A stretch of 64,000 nt of DNA from Agarophyton chilense (GCA_030374765.1 JARGXX010000109.1:558001-622000), one strand, 5' to 3'. Shown: positions 10,437-23,133, numbered from the stretch's first letter. Notes: generated from the letters alone by a model not told the origin. A program made the numbers and translations.

Positions 10437-12830
10437 ATGAGCACCCGACCAGGTGCTTCCTTCAGGCGTTCGACTTCGAACGACAATCAGTCCGTTTCGG
10501 GCAGTGGTCGAGAGGCTAGTTCTACAAAGAACAACGCCCCAGAACTCAGCGGAAGCAAACCCCCGAAACTTTTCCGAGTTGCCCAGTTAGCCCATGGCCC
10601 GAAGCCCGGGGAGGCGCAGTCAGCGACTGCGAGAGATGCTGCCTCCTCACCCTCCCCAGTCGTGGAAGAACCTTCTTCCTCCGGACCCGCAGGTCCTAGT
10701 GTGCCAGTGAACATACCATCGGTAGCTCTTGCTACCTCGCCTAGGGTGGAATTCACTCCCCTTCCCTTACCGAGGCTGGACCCCCCAGCGAAACAGTCTA
10801 CGACGACTGATACCGTTCGTCCCAGTAAGGTGTTTCCCCCTGAAAAAGGTCTTCATGCCCCACCCTCGGGAGGAATTCCCATCAATGTGGATGAAACTCC
10901 ATCCCCAAGACTTCCAATGGACGTAGTACCGGTGCAAGTCCGACAGCTCGTCGTTGCCGAGGTCGTAGACCTCGTGCCCAGGCTCGTGACCCAGCAGGTT
11001 AACGAGGCTGAGCGGAGTTGGAGGGAATCCCTCGAAGCTCGACTCGCCGAACTAACTGTAAAGGTTGTGGGTGAAGTGCAAGCTGCGCTGCAACAACGCC
11101 TTCAATATTTTCTTGCGGTCGAGATCCCCCGCCAGGTGTTGCATGCCACACAACGAGGAGGTGTCACCTCTAATGGACAGGAGCTCCAGGGCCTGGAGAC
11201 TCGAATTGTCAACCTGGACAAGAAGGTCGAGGACCTAGAGTTCCAACGAGCTGCCCTGCAAGGCCAGGTGGCATTCCTTATGAAGCATGGTACTTCTCCA
11301 TCAGAAGGTGAGGTTCCCTCACACAAGCCCAGGGCTTCCAGAGCCAAGCAGGAGCGCAAACGCTCTAAGGTGAAGCGCAAATCCGGTTCGGAATCTTCGT
11401 CCGAGGATGATATATCATCCTCGAGCTCAGAGTCCGGTGCGGACTTGCGGAAGCATAATCTCGCAGAGATTAACCCTGCTAATAGCCGCTTCAAGAAAGT
11501 CTTGTCGTACAAGACATATCGGTTAGATAATCGAGCAACAAGCGAGAGCTCGAAAGTTAAGCGACGTGTCGCTTCTATGGTCAAGCGGTTCAATACCACC
11601 ATGGCGAACCGTCGGTTCGACGGAGCAGATCCTATGTCAGTCCTGACCTTTTTAGCCGCGTTCAAACGCGAGGCCAATAACAACGGAATCTTTGAAGGTA
11701 TGGCAAAGATAGTACTCCCGTACTTCCTGACGGGCAATGCCCGTATAGCGTACGACAGTGCTTTGCACGTGGACGCGATTGACGATTCCTCCACGGGAAT
11801 CAAGTCATGGCCAGAGGCTATCCAATGGCTGCTACGCAGCTACGCGAAGGATGAGTATATCCAGGATCTAGTACGTGATCTCCGATTACTACGCCAGAGG
11901 GCTTATGAGACTGAGCAGTCTTTCGGACAGCGTGTCCGCCTGAAGTTCTCGAGACTTGGTGGGGTTTATTCACAGGAAGAGCAAATTGCTTCCTTCATCG
12001 AAGGGCTCTTGCCCAGCGTCACTTCGTGTGTGACACGAGACCGCCAGCTCCACCGCGATCGATTTACGACCTTGGACGCTGTGGTTGAACTGGCTATGTC
12101 TCATGGACATACGTCAAGGCTGACGCGACCGCTCAGGCATCCGTTGAATTTTAAGCCGTATCAGGCTAAGGCACCGGTGATGTCACTGGAGGGTACGACC
12201 CTTTCCACCGATACGGCTCTGACAGGCCTTAATCTTGGCGACGACGCCATACTGCATATCGGCACCGATGTAGAGGGTCCGCCTACGGACCCAAGCTACA
12301 GCTGTAGCACAACAGAGGCGGAAACCCTTCTGCAATCTGACCCGTTGGGACAGAGTGACCCCGCGCTTCCGGTAGTGTCAAACTATAACACCCGTATGGA
12401 GGAGTGGGCGCAGCCCAAGCGCGTTGGGTGGGTTGATCGAAGGCTCCAGCGGAGCCAGCATGCAACGCGACGCGAAGCTTACGGAGCTTGTCACTTGTGC
12501 GCCAATCCCGACCACGTGGTCGCTGATTGCGAGTGGATCACTCCGGCCATGCGAGCGCAGGCTCGACAGCGTATATTGGAGGCCTCTCCAGAGATAGCGG
12601 CAAGGATGCCGGCGATGCTCTACTTCGTCGCAGGACTCACGCCTCCACGAAGAGGATACCAGGCCCTACGACCTAGCGCGGTGTCCGCGCAACCCCAGGT
12701 CCTTCGCAAGGACAACGCTGAGACCCAAGCTGATGGAAACGTCCCCCGGACTAAGAGGCCCAAGTCTCCTCTTCTAAGACTCCGGATATCAGAGACGAAG
12801 GTGACGAAATCGTTACCAAGTGTCTATTAG
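10437..12830 (+). CDS. gag: Gag polyprotein of element A
   Basis: This 797-residue frame is uninterrupted. The first 150 residues are Pro/Ser-rich and disordered. A predicted coiled-coil-like stretch follows (about 170-280), then a basic/acidic Ser tract (about 300-340). The retrotransposon Gag core is at about 380-560, with SWPEAIQWLLRSYA and a FIEGLLPSV motif. A CCHC zinc knuckle, CHLCANPDHVVADC, is at about 685-698. It forms the virus-like particle and packages element RNA. The frame ends at 12830, and pol is open in the -1 frame from 12755, so Pol is likely made by -1 frameshifting; I see no canonical slippery heptamer in that overlap. Confidence 0.95.
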   Translation: MSTRPGASFRRSTSNDNQSVSGSGREASSTKNNAPELSGSKPPKLFRVAQLAHGPKPGEAQSATARDAASSPSPVVEEPSSSGPAGPSVPVNIPSVALATSPRVEFTPLPLPRLDPPAKQSTTTDTVRPSKVFPPEKGLHAPPSGGIPINVDETPSPRLPMDVVPVQVRQLVVAEVVDLVPRLVTQQVNEAERSWRESLEARLAELTVKVVGEVQAALQQRLQYFLAVEIPRQVLHATQRGGVTSNGQELQGLETRIVNLDKKVEDLEFQRAALQGQVAFLMKHGTSPSEGEVPSHKPRASRAKQERKRSKVKRKSGSESSSEDDISSSSSESGADLRKHNLAEINPANSRFKKVLSYKTYRLDNRATSESSKVKRRVASMVKRFNTTMANRRFDGADPMSVLTFLAAFKREANNNGIFEGMAKIVLPYFLTGNARIAYDSALHVDAIDDSSTGIKSWPEAIQWLLRSYAKDEYIQDLVRDLRLLRQRAYETEQSFGQRVRLKFSRLGGVYSQEEQIASFIEGLLPSVTSCVTRDRQLHRDRFTTLDAVVELAMSHGHTSRLTRPLRHPLNFKPYQAKAPVMSLEGTTLSTDTALTGLNLGDDAILHIGTDVEGPPTDPSYSCSTTEAETLLQSDPLGQSDPALPVVSNYNTRMEEWAQPKRVGWVDRRLQRSQHATRREAYGACHLCANPDHVVADCEWITPAMRAQARQRILEASPEIAARMPAMLYFVAGLTPPRRGYQALRPSAVSAQPQVLRKDNAETQADGNVPRTKRPKSPLLRLRISETKVTKSLPSVY

Positions 12831-15800
12831 ACAAGTGTGCAGAAGTTGTTACGCCGCAACAGGACCCCGTCCTCAAAATAGGACGCTTCAACTACAAAGT
12901 TGTAGCCCGTGTGGGCTTTACCAAAGACGATGCCATAGAGGGTTTATCCGTATTCGATACAGGGGCCGCTCCTAACCTCATCCACCAGGATGCAGTTCCG
13001 GGGTTGAGGATAACCCCATTGGCACCCGCTCAGAAGACCCTCGGACTTAACGACGCAGGAGGGCATGCCCTCAAAATACGCGGCACCACCGTGCTAACCG
13101 TCCGCATCGCGGATTATCTGGCACGCGTGCCATTCCTGGTCGCCGAACGTCTGAGTACAGACGTGATCCTAGGATGTGATTTCATCGATAAGCATGTTGA
13201 CGCTATCCACCCTAAGAGGGGGACCCTATATATGAGTAACCACTCATCTGTTCCGATATACCGACGACCGGCATCTGATTGGCGTCACACGCCACCGAAG
13301 GGTGAGGGAAAGAAGCTAAAGAAGGACCCCTTCTACCATTGCAGACGTATTCACGTTGCACGGAAGATAGCCCTTTCTCCTAGCTCTGAAACCATCGTCT
13401 TGGCGAGGTGCGCCGATGGAGGAAGTTTCTTCCTTCAGCCAGAAGAGAAGCTCTTCGACAAATATCGCGTTCGTCTGGCGAATGGCGTCGCGAACGTTCG
13501 CAGCAACAGACCGTTCAGAGTTATTGTCGCCAACTTCGCTCGTCACGAAGTGACGCTTTGTAAAGGACAAGTCCTTGGTCGTGCTGTTTCGCAGCGCCCG
13601 TCAGACATCTACGCAATCCTGCACGATCGACAACCCGAGGAACCGGAACCCGGAAACCTCAGGCCACACCCGGCATGTGACACTAGAGAGTCGCAGACGA
13701 CCGAGCCTCCAACGAGCCTCTTGGAATCGATAGATCTCTCGGAGATCTCGCCAAAGATGCAGCGTGCCGTGAAAGAGATGCTTGGTAAGCATGAAGACAT
13801 GTGGAGCGGTAAGCTTGGAGAGATTCGAGGACCTCCTCATCGGATCAAGTTGATGTCAGGGGCAACCCCTGTTCACTCGCAGCCTTATCGAGCTGGACCG
13901 AAGATTAGAGAACACGAGTTCGCCGAAGTTAAGCGTATGCTTGATGCAGGTGTCATCGAACCGGCCAGGTCAGAGTGGGCAAGCCCAGTTGTCTTTGTTC
14001 CGAAACCCGACGGAAGCCTACGCTTCTGCGTAGATTATAGGCGCCTCAACGCCCTTACCGTGAAGGATACCTATCCCCTACCCCGCATAGACGAATGTCT
14101 TGACAGCTTGGGCGAGGCCCAGTTCTTTACCACGCTAGATTGCAATAGCGGGTATTGGCAACTGTCCGTCGCGCCTGAAGATCAGGACAAAACCACGTTC
14201 ACGTGTCACGCAGGGACCTATAGGTTCACTCGTATGCCCTTTGGGCTTTGCAACGCCCCAGCAACGTTCCAGAGAATCGTGGATATCCTGCTAGCAGGAT
14301 TCAAACGGCAATGTTGCCTGGTGTATATTGATGATGTCATCATCTTCTCCAAAAATGCGGACGAACACATACGACATGTGGACGAGATACTCACTGTTCT
14401 CAGAAACGCAGGGTTAACCCTGAAGTTGAAGAAGTGTCACTTCTTTCGGAGGTCAGTAGATTACCTTGGCCACGTAATCAAACCGGGCCTGTTGGAAGTT
14501 GCCACGAAGAACCTTGAGGCTCTCCAGAAGGCGCGACCACCTGCGACGCAGACTGAAGTTCGATCCTTTCTCGGAATGTGCAACGTCTACCGACGTTTTG
14601 TGCGAAATTTCGCGAAAGTTGCTGCACCGCTGACGGAGCTTACGAAGAAAGAGGTTTCACCTCGATTGCCGCAGCTCACAGCTGAGCAGTTAGAAGCGTT
14701 CGAAATGCTTAAGCAAGCACTGACGCACGCGCCAGTGTTAAAGCTACCAAGGGCAGACCGCTCGTTTACGGTGGAGACCGATGCCAGTGCTGGACAGATT
14801 GGTTGCGTCTTGACGCAAGTTCATAACGAAATCCGTCATCCAGTTGGGTTCGGAGCCGGACCTTGTCTGCAACCGAGAGGAGATACTCCACTACGGAGCG
14901 AGAATGTCTCGCAGTTGTGTGGGCGCTGACCATATTACGGCCTTACTTAGAGCGCACGCATTTCACAGTGATCAGCGACCACCAGTCCTTGAGATGGCTT
15001 CTCAGATTGTCGGACTCCGACGCGAATAGCCGCCTAACTAGATGGAGGTTACGCCTCGCAGAGTATGATTACGAAGTCATTTACAAGAGGGGCTCGGAAA
15101 ACCAAGCGGCCGATGCGTTGTCGCGCATGCCCACAGATGGTGAGACCGCTATGAGACCTTCAGATGACATACCCTGTTTTGTGTGTGAGCCGGAGGCTAC
15201 AGGCCCGAGCATCACGTTCTGCAATGCCTCGCATCCTTGGGATGCCGCCCTCGACGTTGAAGAACATGAGCTGACGGCGGTTTCGCTAGAAGAATTGCTC
15301 GCCGAGCAAGCCACAGACTCGTTCTGTGAGGACATGAGAGAACGGTCTCTCCATGACCCCAAATCCCGTGTGTACACGGACCACGATGGACTATTAGTCC
15401 GCAAAGATAGAATAGATCAAAGCGAGCAGGTGCTCACACCAAAATCGCTAAGGGAGCGCGTGATGCATATGCATCATTACCCCCGTGTCGCAGGACACCC
15501 GGGAGGACGAAGGATGTACGCCACGATGCGTCGACGCTATTACTGGCCAAGCATGGCCGCCGATGTGTACCGTTTGGTCAACGAGTGTGACTCGTGTGTG
15601 AAGGAGAGGATTTCTCTTGTGAGAAAAAGCTCCCGATTGAAGCTGTTCCCGGCGACCGCACCGCTGGAAAGTGTCGCGATCGACATCCTGGGGCCACTTT
15701 AGACTACGAGTAGAGGTAATCGTTACTTGCTGGTGATCTGTGACCGCTTCAAAAAGTTGACGAAGACCATCACTTTGTCGAACACCGATGCGTTCGCAAT

Positions 15801-16797
15801 TGCAAGGGCGTTCTGCACCCATTGGGTGTTTGTCTACGGACCACCCGTCACTGTCCTGTCGGACAATGGATCTAACTTCGCCTCGAAGTTCTTTCAGAGC
15901 GCCTGCCAAATCCTTGGCATCAAGAACCTCTTCACGTCCACGTACCATCCGCAGACCAACGGTCAAGTCGAAAGGTTCAACCGAACCATGTTGTCTGCCT
16001 TGAGGCATTATGTTGCTGAGCATCAGCACAACTGGGACCTTTACAGCGATGCGCTGACCTTTGGGTACAATACACAAGTCCATTCTAGCACCGGCCATTC
16101 CCCGTTCGGGTTGGTACTCGCTAACGCCCCGGAGCCGCTGGCTCTACAGAGACTCGGAACCCTAAAAGGGAAGGCTCCTTGCGAGATTAAGATGCAGTTT
16201 TTGACACAGCTGCGTCAACTGCTGTCGCGCGCGACCGGTGCCTTAACTAAAGAGCAGCAACGCTACAAGCAGCGGTACGATGCTCGCGTCGTTGAGAAGC
16301 GAATGCCGGAACCCGGTACGTATGTGTACCTGCGGAGGCACTTAGACCCTAGGGAGCCAGAGGTTCCAGGTGAGAAGATCTCCCGTAGATTGAGACGAAA
16401 GGTTGTTGGACCTTACAAAGTCATCAGCGGTGACGAGGAAAACCACACGGTTCTTATTGAGAACGAAGGACTCGAGGAGCGTCATAACTTGGACCACGTA
16501 GTCATTGGGGCGTCTAAGCCGCCCGCGGTGACGGGAGATGACGAAAGCATCATAGACAAGATAGTGGGTCATACCCAGGGAGCGGCGGAGAAACGCGAGT
16601 ACAAAGTTCGGTGGCTCGGATATACAGCAGAGGAAGACACCTTCCACACCGCTGATAGCCTGCCGTGGAACCTCGTGGCTCGCTACTGCCGACGACGGAA
16701 GATCAGCGTCCCCGACCGGGATGAGATACTTCTGCGAGCTAACCATGGCTCTACTCATGACATAGTGGAACCCGCTGAGGCAAACTCGCAAGTGTAA
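12755..16797 (+). pseudogene. pol: Pol polyprotein of element A (protease, RT, RNase H, integrase, chromodomain)
   Basis: Domains in Ty3/gypsy order: aspartic protease with VFDTGAAPN (about 12950); RT with VYIDDVIIFS (about 14320); RNase H with ETDASAG (about 14770); integrase with a His/His-Cys/Cys finger (15460-15600), IDILG, LSDNGSNF and QVERFNR as the D-D-E core; and a C-terminal chromodomain with EYKVRWLGY (about 16590-16690), which in chromoviruses guides insertion to heterochromatin. Two lesions are visible. A frameshift at about 14845-14875 in RNase H moves the frame, and an in-frame TAG at 15700-15702 lies just after the first integrase Asp. Otherwise it is full length. Confidence 0.93.
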
Positions 16798-16972
16798 ACA
16801 CTACACTGAAACTGTTGGACCTGTTCGGGCTCCCCGCTATTGCGGCCGGAGCAGAGCCCGTCCCAATCCCAACACATTCGCTAGATGGCTAACCTATTGG
16901 AATGGTAGAGCAAAGGAGGCAGGCAGGTGTTCAAGGGAACGCATTTGTTTTATGAAAAGAAGGTTTGGACAG
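16798..16972. other. short gap between pol and antisense ORF of element A
   Basis: No feature is recognised. The sense Pol frame and the antisense frame converge here. Confidence 0.5.
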
Positions 16973-18792
16973 CTACACTTGAGATAATTCCTCCTCACTA
17001 TCTAGGAGTTCGTCCCCAGGGGCCGTCGATGGCCCTGCAGGCACGGCAGTGCTGCTGATATCAGGGATAGCCCCCGTAGTCGAAGTGGTTGGTACGGCTA
17101 CTGCAGCAGGTCCCGGAGTTGACGAAGGGTTGTTGGCCATTTTGGCCTGGAGTTGAGCAAGGCTCGTCACCCCGTAGGCCTTGAGGGCATCCAGAAGAGC
17201 TGCAGCGGAGTTCCCTTTTGCAAGCTCACTTGGCGGTGCGAGCACCAATCCAAGTTTTGGCCGTTTAACCAACGGTTGGTCGACCATGTCGACATCCTTC
17301 GGTTCGGAGGCTAGCTTCGCTAGTTGTTGGCGACGCCATTCTGCAAGGCGTACCGATTTCGTCGAGTTCGACGAGGTAGATACCCAGCCTACAGAGAGAG
17401 GAGCGATGAAGTCCGCCCGCGGATTCTCCACAACGAGGTTGCCTCCTTGGTCATGGATGACTAGGTATTGTTCTGGAATGTACAGAGTCCAAAGGATTGG
17501 GTTGAAGACAACCCAATCACAGCCGCGATGCACCGGAGTTGCTCCATCGTTGTGGGCAGGGCGCATTGCGCCACACATTCGGACGCGTGGCGTCGTAGGG
17601 AAGTCAGGAAACACCCCGTCTTTTGGAAGAGAAGACCACCAGGTCTTGTCGATAAATTCGAGTAGAGTCTCCAGACTCTTCGCTTCGGCGTTGCGTCGCT
17701 CGTCATCAGCCAGATCGGGCTCGACGCCAGTGAGATTAAGATCTCTTATGTCCTTGCGTACCGGTGGAGGGATCCACCATAAGCGACCCGCGCGGGCCTC
17801 ATAGATGAGATGGCGTGCCACCGAGCAGGCCCATTCAGTGCGGAGCACTGTTTGGTATCCAGGATACGTGGTGAAGTAGGAGCCGCGGTAGACGACTACC
17901 GGCGGAATTTCGTTGAAGAACCCGTATGGGACTTCAACTTCCTCCCACCACGATGGCAAAGGCCATGATATGTCGCGGATGACATCTTTCTGGAAGCAGT
18001 CGACCTCGACTTGGTGGTAGGCTACCAGAACCTGGTACTTGTGGCGGCGCATGCGCTCGAATTGTCGCCAAGAATGTGGCGTGTACGTCATGATTTGGTC
18101 GAGCCAAGCGTCCATCGGAGGTAGTACCCTTGCGACAAAGTCGCCTGACGCATCGCGCCTACAGGGGTCGAGGACCCAATTGGCTCCGTTGTCACGGATG
18201 ACCGTCGGAGGCAGCACCCGGAGTATTTTCGGATTCCGTAGGATGCGCTCAATCTCCTCGGCACCCATGCCGTTGTGGACTTCCTTGAAGGTGGTCAGCC
18301 AGGGAATCCCCTCAGCATCCTCGCAGAGGTACGGGAAAGGCAAGCAAAGCTTGTGAACCAGAGGGCGGTCGTCCGCCCAACTTTCAAGCCTGTTCAGGAA
18401 CCTTTCGCGTAGCGTCCTCGCTACGTACGGCTCATCCGCCGGACGTCGGTAGAACTCGATGTCTACCCGGCCGATGAAGTCATCGAAATTAAGCGGCGGA
18501 ACGCGGCAAGACGCGCTCGTTGTTCGATTAGCAGCCGCAAGAAGTGACGGCGACCCCACACGGTCAGGTCCGATGAAGGATGGCTAGCCATCTCTCTGAA
18601 GGTGTATGAGCGGAAGCACTCTTCGATGTCTGCGACATCTCGTAGCCATGTGGCTACCTTCGCGAGTCCTATTGGGACTTCAGGACGAGACAAGGTTGTC
18701 TCTGAGGCCCAGCGAACCCGTTGAAGCGATCGATCGAAGAGCGGTTCGCGGTGGCCATCGCGGCGGCGCTTGCAGGGATCCGTTCTTATCAT
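16973..18792 (-). pseudogene. antisense accessory ORF of element A
   Basis: The minus strand carries a 528-codon open frame (18559 to 16973). A second frame from an ATG at 18792 runs to about 18463 and seems to be its N-terminal part, joined by a frameshift at about 18470-18560. The protein is rich in Trp, Arg and Pro in its central part (for example WWIPPPVRKD and PSWWEEVEVP) and ends in a Pro/Ser/Thr-rich tail and DSEEELSQV. I do not recognise a family. It does not overlap a long sense frame, so it is not a shadow. Equivalent antisense frames occupy the same place in elements B and C, starting next to the 3' LTR. Function is unknown. Confidence 0.7.
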
Positions 18793-18884
18793 ACTGTGCG
18801 TGGCACAGTTGAAGCAATATCAGCGATGCTGTGCTGTCTTGTGATCGGGATCACTCTTGGCTGTAGCGGGGACGCTACAAGCTG

Positions 18885-18896
18885 AGAAGGGGTTGA
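18885..18896 (+). other. polypurine tract of element A
   Basis: AGAAGGGGTTGA lies directly before the 3' LTR, the place where plus-strand DNA synthesis is primed. It is less pure than the tracts of B and C. Confidence 0.6.
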
Positions 18897-20072
18897 TGTG
18901 ACGCAACGCGCCGGGTCTTTATTGAGGACAAGTAGCCACCCTCCTCCGACCTCTTTACACTAAGCAGTGACGACGCCGTAATAGCTGGCATACCGCCAGG
19001 ATGGAATACCGTGCACGGCGCTAGGTGTCATACGTGTGGCCATGGCCGGCAGCTAGTTCGTGTGGTTGGCACCATGCAGTGCTCTGCACTGCTGCCTTGT
19101 AATTTTTAATTGTATTTATTAGTTGTAATCTATCGTAATGGCTAACTGCTAAGCGGCCGGCGGTACTTGAGCGCCGGGTCGCCGGGGGCTAGACCGAAGT
19201 AAAGTCCAAGGCGTGAGAGACGCCTCCGAACTACCAGTTCGTGTCTTGAGACTATAGGGTTATCAGACCTTCGTTCCCAGTCGACGCCGACAAGACAGGC
19301 AGCAGTCTGATCAACTGCTGCAGAGGTATCTCTCGCGTTTTAGCCTATCGAATATTCCCCGTCCAGACCTTGCCCTCACGGCCATCGGTCGCCGCGTGGC
19401 GCATTGCACTTTCGCTCGGTCTATTGGACCGCTGGCAGTTCTACTGCCCGAGCAGATTGTAGACCCGTATCTGTTGGATACCGAGGTGTGGATCGGGAGC
19501 CTCGGATAAGTGAGTATCATTTCCAGGTGCAGCTGGCAAAGCCAGGCAGGCGCATTCGTCTGGGCGCTGGTTCAATCCCAGGGCTTGCCCTGCTTTGCTA
19601 TCGTCACCCGTTGGGTGTGAGTGATTACCACTTTGTGGCGCCAGTCGGCATAGCCAAGCAGACGCTCTCGTCTGAGCGCTGGTACAATCTCAGGGCTTGC
19701 CCTGCTTTGTTATCGCCACCCGTTGGGTGAAGTGGTTGGTGCGTCGTTGCCGACGTTAGGGTCGTGGCGCCCGTCCGGGCTCTAGTACAATCCCGGGGCT
19801 CGCCCCGGCTACTCGTCATACGCGGCGTGTATCCAGGCCGATCACTTCGGTTCGTGTCGGATCGACACCACTCCGAGCACGTCTTCCGGACGCCAAGAGC
19901 TCCTGCGGAACGATAGGAGTCTGTGTCTAGTCGACACTCTCGCCTGTGAGACGACGCCTCTCTTGAGTCGTTGCGGACTCTAGGGCCAGATAGCCGACCC
20001 CGGCTTTCCAGGCTCTGCCTGTGCGTAGCTCTCGCCGCCTGCGGCTGGTCTCCCGAGTAGCGCATTGTTACA
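18897..20072 (+). repeat. 3' LTR of element A
   Basis: It begins TGTGACGC and ends TTACA, followed by the GGAAG duplication. It is about 98.6% identical to the 5' LTR by eye. Confidence 0.95.
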
Positions 20073-20700
20073 GGAAGTCCAAATTCAATCCAGTTCCCTC
20101 CAAGTCCATACCAAGGTAACATACTTTGGTCCAAGATCAAATTCTGTGACGGAATTACAAACGCTTTCCGATGGTTTTGGATAGCTTTCAAAAACTCAGA
20201 AACACATAACCACCTGCATTCTTCTGATTTTTGATCGTTTTCAGAGCGTCTGAAAACGAGAAATTGCCATTTATGTTCAAACCGATTGCGTGGCATGGTC
20301 TTTCCGAGCTGCGAGGATTCAATATATTTAGAGAACCTGTCTTTATACCAAAGTGATCATCTATTTTGAAACCAAAAGCGTGTCTTTAACACCATTAAAC
20401 CATAAAACTTCCAAACTGTACCTCTTCTAGTCAGCTTTAAGCCTTTTGTCTCCAGCCGAGAGTTTATAGTTTATAGATCGTAATATCTTTTTTAATGAGC
20501 TACAGGAAACATCCACATGAAGCAATCGTTTGGAGAGAACCCCGAGGGTGCATGAATGGCAAAGGTAAGATCTCCTATAGGTCCCCTGACTTCCAATTGA
20601 TTTATTTGGACTGGAACATCCAGAGTCGAGGATACATTTCCGTTGTTTATAAGATTGAATGAACTTAAAAAAGATGACTTGCGTGTCGCTATTTTGCACA
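20073..20700 (-). pseudogene. piggyBac-type transposase, N-terminal part
   Basis: Reading down from about 20700 on the minus strand: FSPNDCFMWMFPV, then with frame changes WKFYGLMVLK and YKDRFSKYIE, then MPRNRFEHKWQFLVF (from 20296) and LILDQSMLPWYG. The Asp in LDQSM matches the first catalytic Asp of the piggyBac core (DESM in the family). The frame reaches WIEFGL at the edge of element A and continues as PHYIALDRK at 9153. Stops and shifts in the N-terminal part show decay. This was probably an old cut-and-paste transposon or a domesticated derivative. No terminal repeats or TTAA sites were assigned. Confidence 0.85.
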
Positions 20701-21480
20701 TCAGAAGAAGTTCTTAACTGATTCAGTATGTTACTAGGATCGCCATATGTGACAGCATGCTATTCGTCATTGTTCGAAAGTTCATCAGTAATAGCGGATC
20801 AATTTATCTTCACGTTGGAATTGATTGCTCCTTGAGCATTTTTCTGAACCGTGAAATACTCGTCGGCTTTCACATTTCAAATTTTGAGAGTGCATAATTT
20901 ATTGTGATAAGGTAGCTTGAAGTTTCTAGTCTTCGATTAATTTTAAGAACAACGTACACGTTTTTAACACTTCTGCTGACCAGTTTTGTCTTCAACTGCG
21001 AGTTAAAAAAGCGTGTAAAGTCACTTTCTGATGTGATGAAACGTGCGCGGGTGTTTACTCTGTTTTCTAATACAAGACGACGATCCATAGATGATGACAT
21101 ATTTGATAAAGTATGAAAAAATGAGGTAAAGATGATGTTGTTAACAGGTTGTGGACGATCTTTTGTGATATTTGAGGTTGACGCCAGATAAGAAGAGATT
21201 GTTGACAACGTCTAGGCACAAACATTTAAGGAAATTGACAAAGTTTACAGAATTTTTCGATGTTGTAATTTTTGCCTCATGTGAGGCTTATTGACTATAG
21301 ATCCCTGAAAAAATTCTTGTGCTCGCAAAAAATTTAAAGAATTTGCTTCGTACTGAGCAATTTGAAAGAAAAAGTTGCCAGGTTCTGGTACGTTAGTTAA
21401 GAACGAAAATTCTCTGTTACGAAGCTTGATGTATCACAATTGTTGATAATCGAAAGGTCGGACAATTATTGCCATTTTCT

Positions 21481-21518
<38 letters not shown>
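21481..21518. repeat. poly-G homopolymer, 38 bases
   Basis: An uninterrupted run of 38 G residues. On the minus strand it would encode poly-proline in the 147-codon frame ending at 21417. Its real length is uncertain because sequencing of long G runs is unreliable. Confidence 0.9.
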
Positions 21519-21520
<2 letters not shown>

Positions 21521-23133
21521 TTCGAAGATATAATACTACTCTAGAACATATGATGACTAGTTTTTTTGTTGTTGCATAATCGGAGATCTGAATTATTTTT
21601 GTTGCATCTGCAGATGACAATACATGAATAGTTCGTGTAAACATTTCTTGGCAGAAACAACACTTTTCTGTGGTATGACGAAGCTCGTACACAAGACCTA
21701 AATGCCCCAGAGCCCATTGACTCCCACCTATGCCCCGAGTTCTCACAACAATCCACATTTCACCTCTTTCTAATTCAATGACCAGTAGAAAACAACGTGT
21801 ATAAAGCCTTCTCCAAAATTGTGAGTTGATTCTTTCACAGCATTTGCAGAAACTCAACATTTTCTATGGAGCAAAATTAGAGTTCGGCTTGGCGCTTGTG
21901 TGTGCGAGAACAAACGAATAAGAAAAGGCAGCCGGTTTATCGATGCTTACTTCGTATCTACGAGCTGAATTAATTTGAAATGGGTAGTGTGTGATATGCA
22001 TCGGATAACTACATTCTCCGATAATCATAGTCCCTCCTTCCTTTGAAACAAGAAGAAATTGAAGTTTATACAACAATGGATAAAAGTAATACTACTAGGG
22101 GATAACGGTTTTCTACTGTTTTCAGAAATAGATAAGAAAACATTAAACCTTTCTTGCGAGTTTTGGTGATATCTTTCTACTCTAACTTAACAAAGAAAAA
22201 GGCCTCCGTTCGTTTTAAGATAGAAAACATTGAAATATTGGAGTGCTCCCTCACATATAGGTATTCTAATACCGGAGAAAACAATATCTGTATCAGAGTT
22301 ACGACACTAAAAAGACCATTCATAGAAGGCATTGCTGGAGAACCTTGTGTAAGGACTACTCGCGCATCAATTCTTTTCATGGTTCCTTCCGCCTGCGCGG
22401 GAACTGTGACCCGAGAATTGCTGACTCTTATGCTCCTATAGAACTATATTCAGCTGCTCGTTCGCGACCAGAACAGTCGTCAAGAGTCAAGATATAGTAG
22501 AATCACTTTGTTTTTGTAGTTAGGTCTTCTGACTTTTTGTTCCTGTACCGAAACTGGTCAATATCCCTCCAAGATAAGTGGGCGTTGAACAGGCGTTGAA
22601 CAGGCGTCGAACAGGGCGATCTAATATTTGAAGAAGGTAAACATAGCTCTGTTATGTGGTTCGCTGGCGTTGGAGGCAAACTTCCAATTTCTAGGTAGAA
22701 CGTTTGGCATCTGGGCAGCCTTGCAAAAGCAGTAATTAAAGACCGCATTTGATTGAGAACACCAATGAGACGGTGCCTACATGAATACACTGACGTCACG
22801 CACTAGATCACATGCGAAAGCGCTCGAGTCGGGCAATAACTAAGGGTTACATTGCTACGCACAAGGTTCTCAACATTCCTCCCATTAGCGAAAACTGTCA
22901 TTGCTGTGTGGCGCCTCGAACGCCAATTGATGATGTTCTGGAAAACGTGTCCAGGATGGTTTTCAGCCTAGGTATGGCAACTGTGGTGAGCGAACTCAAA
23001 GCGCGTGTTCTGAGGTTTTGTACTACTACGGTGTTCTCTTGGGTTTGGAACTCACAGCACATCAACTGCGGCTGAGAAAGAGCCACATATTCTCAAACCT
23101 CGATAGCCCCATGCTGCTAAGGTGACAATTGTT

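Larger units (their letters stand above)
9154..20072 (+). mobile_element. Ty3/gypsy chromovirus A, full length, about 10.9 kb
   Basis: Two LTRs of 1179 and 1176 bp enclose gag, pol and an antisense ORF. GGAAG occurs immediately outside both ends (9149-9153 and 20073-20077). By eye the LTRs differ at about 17 positions (about 1.4%), so the insertion is fairly recent. Pol carries one frameshift and one nonsense codon, so this copy is not autonomous as read. It interrupts a piggyBac-type transposase gene on the opposite strand. Confidence 0.95.

Noticed and set aside
11102..11803. 233-codon minus-strand frame inside element A gag
   Set aside because: Complementary to the uninterrupted Gag frame; treated as a shadow, unlike the antisense ORF at 16973-18792, which has no sense competitor.
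21417..21860. 147-codon minus-strand frame as a gene
   Set aside because: Its end is poly-proline from the poly-G run, and the rest matches no family I know.
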